Shown piece after piece: positions 25,507 through 35,200 of a stretch of 64,000 nucleotides of DNA. Source of the stretch: an uncultured Clostridia bacterium (GTDB lineage: Bacteria; Bacillota; Clostridia; Christensenellales; Borkfalkiaceae); the NCBI GenBank assembly GCA_944327465.1, contig CALVHH010000004.1:59923-123922 (forward strand), given 5' to 3'. How positions within the stretch are numbered: position 1 is the stretch's first letter; each line of letters begins with the position of its first letter. The position numbers were made by a program, and so were the translations under genes. Under the pieces are notes generated by a model, which saw only the letters and a program-made list of their open reading frames with translations, had not been told where the DNA came from and did not search any database.

Positions 25507-26829
25507 ATGTCACGGTCAACCATAGCTGCAATATCCACGCCCCCCGCGGCGGGCGGCGTGGCAATAATACGCATAAGCGGCGGCGACAGCCTTAAAATAG
25601 CCGGCAAGGTGTTTTGCCCTTCCGGCAAAACAGGCGTGGAAAACTTTGTTCCCAACCACATGTATCCCGGGCGCATACTCTTGGAAGGGTTTGCCGACTT
25701 CGGCTTGTGCGTATACTTCAAAGCGCCCCGCTCGTTCACGGGCGAGGACGTGGTCGAGCTGCACTGCCACGGCGGCGTGCAGATATCGCGCGCGGTGCTC
25801 CGGGCAGTGCTTGACAACGGCGCGAGCATGGCGCAAAACGGCGAGTTCACCAAGCGTGCATTTTTAAACGGCAAGCTGTCGCTCGCCTCTGCCGAGGGCA
25901 TGATAGACATGATAAACGCCTCGTCTATGGCAGAGGTGCGCGCCGGCGCAATGCTCTACGCCGAAAAGCTGACAGGCGAGGTCAGGGCGATGCAAGAGGA
26001 GCTGAAGGACGTGCTGGCGGGCATCGCCGCAGATATCGACTATCCCGAAGAGGACATAGAAGCCACTTCGCTCGGCAACGTCGGCAGCCGCCTTTCCGCC
26101 GTGCTCTGCAACATACGCAAGCTCATCGAAGGATATTCGGCGGGCAAAAAGATAAAGAGCGGCGTTACGTGCGCACTCTGCGGCGCCCCGAACGCGGGCA
26201 AATCGTCGCTGCTGAACGCGCTTCTTGGTTACGACAAGGCGATAGTTTCCCCCCGCGCGGGCACCACGCGCGACGCCGTCGAAGGGACAATAGAAATTGA
26301 CGGCGTGGCATATAACCTTACGGATACCGCAGGGCTGAGGGAAGACGCCGACGAGATAGAGGCGATGGGCATTTCCATGGCAAAGCGCATAGTGCGCTCG
26401 GCTGATATAATCCTCTACGTGTGCGAGGGCGAATACACCCCGCTCGAAGGTGTGGACGAGAACGACCCCAGGCTCATAAAAATTTACAATAAGTGCGACA
26501 TATCCCCCGTCGTACCGCAAAATTTCGACATCTTCATATCGGCAAAGACGGGAGAAAATATAGATAAATTGAAGGATATCATGGCGTCGAAAGCCGTTGG
26601 CGAAGGCGGGCTGCAGGGCGCGTATATTATAGAGCGCAGGCACTATCTGGCGCTGTGCCGCGCAGGCGAAAGTCTTAGCGGCGCGATAGCCGCCATAGGC
26701 AGCTACCCGCTCGACGTCATCTCGCTGGACATCACCGAGGCGTGGTCTGCCCTCGGCGAAATAACGGGAGAAACGGCAAACGAGGAAATAATTTCGCAGG
26801 TGTTCGCAAAGTTCTGCGTGGGCAAATGA
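25507..26829 (+). CDS. mnmE: tRNA uridine-5-carboxymethylaminomethyl(34) synthesis GTPase MnmE
   Basis: MnmE works with MnmG to modify the wobble uridine of tRNAs. The 440-residue protein starts STIAAISTPPAAGGVAIIRI (formyl-tetrahydrofolate-binding domain), has the conserved GEFTKRAFLNGKLSL segment, a G domain with GAPNAGKSSLLNAL, GTTRDAVEG, DTAG and NKCD, and ends with the catalytic CxGK motif (FCVGK). No ribosome-binding site is obvious before ATG 25507. It lies alone before a LysR gene, and mnmG is not in the window. Confidence 0.95.
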   Translation: MSRSTIAAISTPPAAGGVAIIRISGGDSLKIAGKVFCPSGKTGVENFVPNHMYPGRILLEGFADFGLCVYFKAPRSFTGEDVVELHCHGGVQISRAVLRAVLDNGASMAQNGEFTKRAFLNGKLSLASAEGMIDMINASSMAEVRAGAMLYAEKLTGEVRAMQEELKDVLAGIAADIDYPEEDIEATSLGNVGSRLSAVLCNIRKLIEGYSAGKKIKSGVTCALCGAPNAGKSSLLNALLGYDKAIVSPRAGTTRDAVEGTIEIDGVAYNLTDTAGLREDADEIEAMGISMAKRIVRSADIILYVCEGEYTPLEGVDENDPRLIKIYNKCDISPVVPQNFDIFISAKTGENIDKLKDIMASKAVGEGGLQGAYIIERRHYLALCRAGESLSGAIAAIGSYPLDVISLDITEAWSALGEITGETANEEIISQVFAKFCVGK

Positions 26830-26869
26830 CGTCGCGGCGGTACAAAAGAAGGCATAGGGGTACACATAT

Positions 26870-27754
26870 ATGGTAAATATCGAACTCTACAGGGTATTTT
26901 ACACGGTGGCAAAGTGCGGCAGCCTGACCAGGGCTGCCGAGGAGCTGTTCATATCCCAGCCCGCCGTGTCGCAGGCTATAAAGCAGCTCGAAGGTCAGCT
27001 CGGCGCAACGCTGTTCAACCGCACTCACCGCGGCATGGAACTTTCGGTGCAGGGCGGCAAGCTGATATTCAGGCAGGTGGAGCAGGCGCTCGCCCTTCTG
27101 GACGAGGCGGAAAGCAAGCTCGCGGAGCTGAAAACTACCGCGACCGGCACTATACGCATAGGCGCCACCGACTCGATATTTTCAAATATCCTTGCCGATA
27201 AGATAGTGGAGTTCAACCGCAGATATCCCGCCGTCAGGATAGAGCTGATAACGGGCACCACTCCCGAAACGATAACGCAGATAAAGGACAACAAGTGCGA
27301 TATCGGCTTTCTCAATCTGCCCGTCGACGACAAGGACGTCAATTTCACGGGCACGGTATGTCATCTTTCGGACATCTTCGTCGCTTCGGCAAAAAGGTAT
27401 GCCGACCTCGCAGGCAAAAAGGTCAATTTAAAGGATTTGCAGGAATATCCCCTGCTGATGATAGAAAAAAACACCGTCGCCCGCCGTGCGTTCGCGTCGT
27501 TCACGCAGTCGCTCGGCATAACGCTGTCGCCCGATATCGAGGTGGCAAACTGGGATTTAATGCTCAAATTCGCCTGCTGCGGAATGGGCATCGGCTGCGT
27601 GCCCCGCGAGTATGCGGCAAAGCAGCTCGAAAGCGGCGAACTCTTCGAAGTGGACATCAGTCCCTGCCTGCCCGTCAGGGGGGTGGGCATAGCCCTGCCA
27701 AAAAACGTGCCGCTGTCCTTTGCGATGAAGGAATTCATCGCGCTGTTCAACTGA
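26870..27754 (+). CDS. LysR family transcriptional regulator
   Basis: The 294-residue protein has the LysR N-terminal helix-turn-helix (LYRVFYTVAKCGSLTRAAEE, then SQPAVSQAIKQLEGQLGATL), a linker helix, and a periplasmic-binding-protein-like effector domain from about residue 88 (GTIRIGATDSIFSNILADKI). The effector and targets are unknown; no divergent gene is adjacent, the usual target position. It follows mnmE by 40 bp with a G-rich AGGGG upstream, and ends before the tRNA-Ser terminator. Confidence 0.92.
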   Translation: MVNIELYRVFYTVAKCGSLTRAAEELFISQPAVSQAIKQLEGQLGATLFNRTHRGMELSVQGGKLIFRQVEQALALLDEAESKLAELKTTATGTIRIGATDSIFSNILADKIVEFNRRYPAVRIELITGTTPETITQIKDNKCDIGFLNLPVDDKDVNFTGTVCHLSDIFVASAKRYADLAGKKVNLKDLQEYPLLMIEKNTVARRAFASFTQSLGITLSPDIEVANWDLMLKFACCGMGIGCVPREYAAKQLESGELFEVDISPCLPVRGVGIALPKNVPLSFAMKEFIALFN

Positions 27755-27807
27755 TTGCGGTGCGTCGCGGAACGCGCCGCAGGACAATAAGTAAAAATCT
27801 AAGTAAA

Positions 27808-27842
27808 AATCCCCTCCGACGAAAAAGTCATCGGAGGGGATT
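27808..27842 (-). terminator. Terminator of the tRNA-Ser gene
   Basis: On the minus strand a 12-bp stem (27842-27831 with 27819-27808) starts directly after the encoded CCA end and is followed by TTTTTACTTAGATTTTTAC. It may also end the LysR transcript from the other side. Confidence 0.85.
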
Positions 27843-27930
27843 TGGCGCAGAGAGAGGGATTCGAACCCCCGGATAGTTGCCCATCAACGGTTTTCAAGAC
27901 CGCCGCGTTCGACCACTCCGCCATCTCTGC
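27843..27930 (-). tRNA. tRNA-Ser (anticodon UGA)
   Basis: Read on the minus strand from 27930: acceptor GCAGAGA pairs with TCTCTGC, discriminator G, and CCA is encoded (27845-27843). The anticodon loop CTTGAAA gives UGA, decoding UCA. A long variable arm and T-loop TTCGAAT identify a class II serine tRNA. Its terminator follows immediately. Confidence 0.97.
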
Positions 27931-28089
27931 ACAATGCTTTAACATTTTAGCAGAGCGCACCGCCGTTGTCAACCTATTTTTTTTGTGCGGCTCGCTTTTT
28001 TTGCCCGTATGTCCCCGCGTACCCCTTAAAACGGTTGTTAATTTTTCCGATGTGCGCTATAATGAACAAAAAAGTGGCGGAGGTGCGCA

Positions 28090-28776
28090 GTGAAAATATT
28101 GTCGGCAGCCGCGGCGGCAGTTGCCGTCGCCGCCTTTGTTTCGGCGGCGTGCGCGTTTGCGGATTGGGTAGTCCCCGTCGGCAGCGAGGTCGGCTTCGAT
28201 TATACCGGCGGCGGAGGGCAGACGGTTACGATAACTTTCGACGCCTCCTGCGACGCGGCGGGCTATGAAGAGCTCTGCCCGCCCGCCATAGAGCTCCCGG
28301 CGGACGAGTGGGAAGAGTACGCTCTTCCGTCGGCGCAGATGTGCATATATGACGACGACCCGTCCATGCCCTGCTTTTTCGGCGGCTGGTACACCCTGCC
28401 CGACGGCGGAGAAAAGGTGGAGAACGTTTCGGATATCGCCGCAGTGGCGGAAGGCGGCGTCACGCTGTACGCACGCTGGCGGAAAAAAGCCGAAGTGCGC
28501 ATAACTTTGCAAGATTACAGCAACTTTTACGATATATCCTTTGTGCTCACCTGCGGCGGAACGGAGCATGCCTTTGCCACGTCGGCGCAGGGCGAGGTGG
28601 CGGTCACGGCATATCTCCGCTCGGGCGGCGACTGGTCGGCTGCCGTCGCGTGCGGGAGCGTGCAGGCATCTTTCTCCCCGGCGGAAGCCGCGCTAAGCGA
28701 CGGTTCGGCATACTCCTTCACCGTGCTGACCCGCGGGCTGATAGTCAGCATTCCCAATAGTTTTACGCCCGCATGA
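28090..28776 (+). CDS. Small exported protein with one InlB B-repeat-like module
   Basis: The 228-residue product has a signal peptide (MKILSAAAAAVAVAAFVSAAC) with a possible but non-canonical lipobox, then a low-complexity beta region. One InlB B-repeat-like unit is seen as FFGGWYTLPDGGEKV followed by GGVTLYARW. The remainder (SFVLTCGGTEHAFATSAQG) is a carboxypeptidase-regulatory-like beta segment. GTG 28090 follows a good GGAGG at 28079-28083. It resembles the InlB-type proteins encoded 9-12 kb downstream and is likely an extracellular or surface protein of unknown role, transcribed alone with a strong terminator. Confidence 0.65.
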   Translation: MKILSAAAAAVAVAAFVSAACAFADWVVPVGSEVGFDYTGGGGQTVTITFDASCDAAGYEELCPPAIELPADEWEEYALPSAQMCIYDDDPSMPCFFGGWYTLPDGGEKVENVSDIAAVAEGGVTLYARWRKKAEVRITLQDYSNFYDISFVLTCGGTEHAFATSAQGEVAVTAYLRSGGDWSAAVACGSVQASFSPAEAALSDGSAYSFTVLTRGLIVSIPNSFTPA

Positions 28777-28786
28777 GCGCACTGTC

Positions 28787-28821
28787 CGCGCCCGCTTTTT
28801 GCAAAAAGCGGGCGCGTTTTT
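28787..28821 (+). terminator. Rho-independent terminator
   Basis: A 14-bp perfect stem (28787-28800 with 28803-28816) and TTTTT. It ends the small InlB-type gene. Confidence 0.9.
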
Positions 28822-29263
28822 GTATGTTTGCAGGTGCGCTGCGTGTAAAAAGCGACAATTATCTTCCGCGTCGGTCAAAAATCGCGCCGAAAGTCGTTTT
28901 GGACCAACGCGCGGGTGTAATGAATAAAGTGTTGCATAATTGCATACGATTTACAAAAAATAAAGTGGTACAAATAGCTTATATAAATAAATTTCATATA
29001 TTAATTTAGTAAAACGCCCTCAAAACACTTTTTTTTATCGAGCGTTTGTTATATAATGGGTTAGTAATTTTTATAAAGCTGAAAACGGGCGGGCGCACAA
29101 TGTTAAAGCCGCGCCGCCTGCATGAAAAATTATTCACAATAATTTCTGTTTTATAAGTGCAGTGGAATTGTTGTGAACTTTTTGTGCGCTGTTTTGCAGC
29201 CGCCATGCGGCGCCGTCTGCAAAATATGCAGTTTTTCTACAAAACACACGGAGGCTAATTTTT
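28822..29263. other. AT-rich gene-free region upstream of the giant subtilase
   Basis: This 440-bp stretch is markedly more AT-rich than its surroundings and has no credible gene. A TATAAT at 29052-29057 with a poor T-rich -35 may be the subtilase promoter, leaving a leader of about 200 nt. The ribosome-binding site GGAGG (29250-29254) precedes GTG 29264. I see no operator or recognised riboswitch. Confidence 0.55.
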
Positions 29264-32200
29264 GTGAAATCAAAAGTAAAGAACCTTTTGACCACCATCT
29301 CGGCATTCATGACCGTAGCCACTCTCATGCTGTCCTTTGCCTGCTGCAAGACGGACGATGAGGGCGCAGCTTCGGGCGGCAAGTCGGGCGTCGTCGACGT
29401 CACCCGTGCGCTCGGTGAGCAGATAGATACGAGCGACAGGATAAACAGCGACCTCACCGATGCCGCGGCTGCCGGGGTCAGGAGCGACGGCACCAGGCGT
29501 ATAATAGTTGAAATGGAGTCCGACTCCATGCTCGACGTCTATCTCGGCGACAGCGCCGTGTCCAACAGGTACGGCAATTTTACCGACTACGTCAACGCCG
29601 CCGAAGGCAGACAGTATTCTTCGGCGCTCTCTTCCGAGCAGAACAAGTTCATCGCTTCGCTCAACAGGGCTTCGATAGACTATACCGTCCGCCACGCCTA
29701 CACTTCTATAATCAACGGCATTTCGCTCGTCGTCGACGATGACGACGTCGCCGCCATCCAAAAGCTGGACGGCGTAAAGAGCGTCATATATTCCGAAAGT
29801 TACGCAGTGCCCGAAGCCGAAGCCACGCTCAACGAAGTCAACGTGTACGGCACGGGTATCTACGATTCATCCGACATAGAGTATTCGGGCGAAGGAATGG
29901 TCGTCGCCGTTCTGGATACCGGCTTCGACAGGAGCCATTCCGCCTTCCAGATAATGCCCGAAGAGCAGGCGCTTACCAAGTCGGACATAGCAACAAAGTT
30001 CAACGACCTCGCCGCGTCCACTCACGGCGACGTCGTCACCGTGAACGACATATATTATAATGAAAAAGTGCCCTTCGCGTACGACTATGCCGACGGCGAC
30101 GCCGACGTATTCCCCAAGTCGTCTTCGCACGGCCATCACGTTGCGGGCATAATCGCAGGCCGCGACGACAACGTCACCGCCGCCGACGGCGAGGCGTTTG
30201 CCGAGAGCGGTGAGACCTTCATGGGCGTCGCTCCCGACGCACAGCTCGTCATCTGCAAGGTCTTCCCCGACAAAGAGGACGGCAGTGAGGGCGGCGCCGA
30301 GACCGACGACCTTTTGGCGGCGCTCTCCGACTGCATCACCCTCGGCGTCGACGTCATCAACATGTCGCTCGGCGTTTCGGCAGGCTTCTCCCGCGAGGAG
30401 GACGGCAACGCCATAAACGACGTGTACGACAAGGTCTATCAGGCAGGCATAAACCTTGTAGTTGCGGCGTCCAACGCCGGCAGCTCGGCGCAGAACGGCG
30501 CATACGGCTCCACCAACCTCACAAGCAATCCAGACAGCGGTACCGTCGGTTCGCCCGCCACATATGCGGGCTCGCTTTCGGTCGCATCCATATCCGGTCA
30601 GCTCTCCTCGTACATGCAGCTCGAGGACGGCACCGCCATATACTTCAACGAATCTTCGACCTCCGCGGGCGAGCAGGGCGACTTTGTAGAAGAAATTCTC
30701 GACGGCGCCTCCGAAGGCACGTTCAGGTTCGTAGTGGTGCCCGGCTACGGCACTTCGGTCAACTATACTCCCGCGGTAATAGCTGAATTGCAGAAGGGCA
30801 ACTGCATAGCCGTCGTATCGCGCGGCTCCAACAGCTTCGAAGAAAAACAGCGCATAGCCGCCGAAAACGGCGCCATAGGCTGTATAATCTACAACAACAT
30901 GTCCGGCCGTATCAGCGCTTCGCTCGGCACGGGCAAGGCTATCCCCACCTGTACTGTGACCGCCGACATCGGTCAGGCGTTCGTAAGCATGGGTTCGGGC
31001 AGCATATACCTCAACGAAACGTATAAAGCAGGTCCCTTCATGTCCGAGTTCTCCTCGTGGGGGCCCACTTCCGATTTAAAGATAAAGCCCGAAATAACGG
31101 CGCACGGCGGCGAGATAACCTCGTCCGTCGTCGGCGGCTACAGCATCTACAGCGGCACTTCAATGGCGTCGCCCAACATGGCGGGCGCCGTGACGCTGCT
31201 GCGCGAGCACGTCAACCGCGAATACGGTCTCGAAGGCGTTGAACTCTCCGACCGCGTAAACCAGCTGCTGATGAGCACCGCCACCATAATAAACGATGAA
31301 AGGGGACTGCCCTACGCCGTGAGAAGGCAGGGCGCCGGTCTGGGCGACATAGCCAAGGCGATAGCCAGCCCCGTATACCTCGATGTCGAGGGCAGCACCA
31401 TGCCCAAGCTCGAGCTGGGCGACGACCCTTCGAGGCGCGGCGTCTATTCCATGCAGTTCCACGTAAAGAACATGTCCAACGAGACGAGGACTTACGACCT
31501 CGGCGCCATGGTCATGACCGAGAGCGTGTCCATAGACGGCATAACCGTTGCCGAACAGGCGTACATGCTCGACGACGCAAAGACCACCTACTATGTCGAC
31601 GGCGTAAAGAACACCGACGGCAAAGTCAGCGTGGGCGCCGACGGCGACGTGGTTATATCCGTCACGATAGAGCTCACGGGCGCGGACAAGGACTACCTTG
31701 ACGCCAACTTTGAAAACGGCATGTACGTCGAAGGCTTCATCACCCTCGACGCCGCCGACGGGCAGGGCGTAGACCTCTCCATACCCTATCTTGCATACTA
31801 CGGCGACTGGCTGGACGCTCCCATCTTCGACAAGACCACTTACGAAGTCAGCGCCGACTACTACAACACCGCCATCGAGGACGAGGACAAGACCATCGCC
31901 GCCCTGTACGAGACCGTCGTCATAGGCAGGTACTACAAGGGCACCGAAACATATATCCCCCTCGGTCAGTACGTCTACGACGTCGAAGGCGGAGCCGACA
32001 GCGGCATCGAATCGATGGTCGATAAAGTCGCCGTCGGCAACAGCGACTACGGCGTATACGAATTCTACGCCGTCTACTTCGGCATGCTGCGCTCGGTGGA
32101 ATCTATGGATATACACATAGAAAACAGCGTCACAGGCGAAGTCATATACGAAAACACGGTCGACAAGGTGGCAAAATCCTACCAGACCAGCCCTTCGTAT

Positions 32201-35200
32201 GCCGAGGTCGCCATTCAGCCCTACGAAATGGGGCTGCAGAACAACACGCAGTACACCGCGACATTCACCACCCGCGCCGAATACAACGGGCGCAAGGGCA
32301 AGGAGGAGGTGCAGACCTTCACGTTCTACGTCGACTACGAGGCGCCCATAGTTGAGGACACCGAAAACGTAGTGCGCTTTGAATACGACGTGGACGACAA
32401 GACGCTGCGCCATGCCTATCTCGATTTATATCTCTACGACAATCACTACGTTCAGTCTGTGCAGCTCTTCACGTATGCCGAGGCGGAAAATAACGTCGAC
32501 TGGGCTACCGAGGACATCGGCACGGTCGACTGGCTGACCGAATACGCCATTCCCGTCGACAGTTCGCGCGGGGCGGTGAACAAAGTCACCGTTGAGATAA
32601 CCGACTACCTCGACAATCTCATCAGCGTCGAGGGCGAGACCGAAAAGTACATCGGCGTCCGCGTGGACGACTACGCGCTCAACTCGGCTGCGTACGTCGT
32701 GCCCATCCAGATGCCCGAAGTCAGCGGCATAGACATCAGCTATACCTATATGGACAGCCTCGGACAGAGCGTCACCTCCTCGCTCGACGGCGCCACCATA
32801 GTCATGAACGCCGGCACGGGTCTCGACCTCACCGATGAGGACGAAACGGGCACCGTCATGCTTGCAAACGGCGAGCTCGTCAACGGCGCCGAATTTAAGG
32901 TAGACCTCTACAACTACGGCATATACGAGTGCACGGGCACTCTCTCGCACGGGGCGGCATGCGCCTTTGCCTACGACGAGCACACCGGGCTCACCTATTC
33001 CGAAGGCGACTATTATTACGACGACGCCACGGGCACAGTCAAGCGTAAGACTGCCAACGAAACTTCGCCCGCCTACGCGCCCGGCACGCGGTTCAACGAC
33101 GTCATCGCCCGCCGCGAAGGCAGCGGATATGTAACCAACCACTTCGTCTGCCCCGGCTGCGGCGCCGAAGTGACGTTCACATACAACAGCCGTACGGACA
33201 AGCTGACTGCGGACAACTTTACCAAAGTCACTCCCGACGCAATGTATGAAGAAGTCATATGGGAGAGCAGCGACGAAAGCATAGTGCGCATATGGAACGG
33301 CAGGCTGTACGCCGCATCTGCGGGCACCGTAACAATAACTGCCTACGCTCCCGACGCGGCGCGCTATCCCTATCCCATGGACGGCGACCCCTATAAGCTC
33401 TTCTCGTTCAAAGTGACCGTCGAAGGCGACAGCGTCACGCCCACGGTGGAGAGCCTTTCGGTCGGCTCGTACGACAACCTCACCCTCAATAACTCCCGCC
33501 TCGTATCGAGCGGCTACGTTTCGGTGGAAAACGGCACCAAGCTCGTGCTCTATCCCCAGTTCAAACCCTGGTACGTAGAGAGCGTGCCCAACCTCACGTG
33601 GCGTTCGAGCGACCCCGAAATAGTCGAAGTGCTCTCTTCCGACACCACTCAGGCGACCGTGCTGTGCAAGTCGCCCGGTTCCGCCACGATAATGCTTCAG
33701 GCGGGCAGGTACATGGGTACTTTCACCATCAACGTCGGCGAGGACTTCGTGCTCATGAACACCTACTTCTATGAGTACAACGGTCCCGGCTATACCGAAG
33801 TATACACCGACCCCGAAACTCAGGAGCAGAGCAACATTCTTGTAATACCCGCGAACCTTGGCATAACCAACCTCGGCTATGTTCTGGCAACGCGTGAAGG
33901 TCCCTTCTTCGAAAACAAGAACATCGACACCGTCATAGTCCCCGAAGGCGTAACGGCAATAGGTCTCTCGTGCTTCGAGAACTCCACAATACGCCGCATC
34001 TATCTTCCCTCAACGCTCATCACCCTTTCGTACGGCGCGTTCGCCGACTGCGAAAATCTCGAAGGCGTGTACTGGTACGACGCCAGCGAGGACAGCGATT
34101 CGGGCATAGAATACGATGCCGACAAAAACACATATAACTGGGACAAGTTCTTTGCCACCGCCTCCACCGAGATGACCGCGCAGAGCCTCGTCGTCGGTTC
34201 CGACGCCTTCTACGGCTGCGCAAAGCTCAGGGACATCGATCTCGGCGGCGTCACCGCGCTGTACGAGTTTGCCTTCGACGGCTGCACCTCGCTTTCGGGC
34301 ACGCTCGACCTCACCGACCTCCGCTTCAGCGGCATGAACGTGTTCAACGGCTGCGTCAACGTCACCGGCGTCGAACTCGACGTAAACACCGTGCTCGGCG
34401 CATATATGTTCACCGGCACTTCTATACAGCAGATAACTTACTACGGCTCCTATGTGGGCGACAGGGTATTTTCGGGCATGCCCGACCTCAGGTCGGTGAC
34501 GTTCGCCGTACCCCAATCGCAGAACTATTCCTCGCTGACGACGATAGGTTCGCGCGCGTTCGAAAACTGCACTTCGCTCGAGAGCGTCACGTTCGAGCGC
34601 TCGTTCACGACGCTCGGCTCGTACGCCTTTGCAGGCTGCTCGTCGCTCGCCGAAATCGAGCTTCCCGCAGGTCTGACCTCCCTCGGCGACTACGCCTTCC
34701 AGGGCTGCTCGTCGCTTGAGAGCGTAGTGATAGACGGTTCGTCGCAGCTTGAATATATAGGCGCCGACCTCTTCCGCGGCTGCACCTCGCTTGCAAGCAT
34801 ATCTCTCGAATCGGACAGCGCCTACTATCAGCAGATAACGGCGGGAGATTGCTGCATGATAGCCGATAAATCGGGCAATGCCGTGCTCGTTCCTCCCGCG
34901 TTCGCCGTACAGTCCGAAGGCGATACGGTAGTGGTGGGCGAGGGCATGACTGCCATCGGTGACAACGCATACGCCAACAACGCCTCGTTCAGCGGCAAGA
35001 CTATAATAATTGCCGACAGCGTAAAGAGCATAGGCAAAGCCGCATTTGCAGGCACGGGCGCCGTAAAGGTCATCATCCCCGCCACCGTCGAGGAGATAGG
35101 CGCCGACGCCTTTGCGTACAGCGAGCAGCTGACCTCAGCAGTGCTCTACGGCGACCTTACGGCAATACCCGAAGGCCTGTTCCGCGGCTGCACTTCGCTC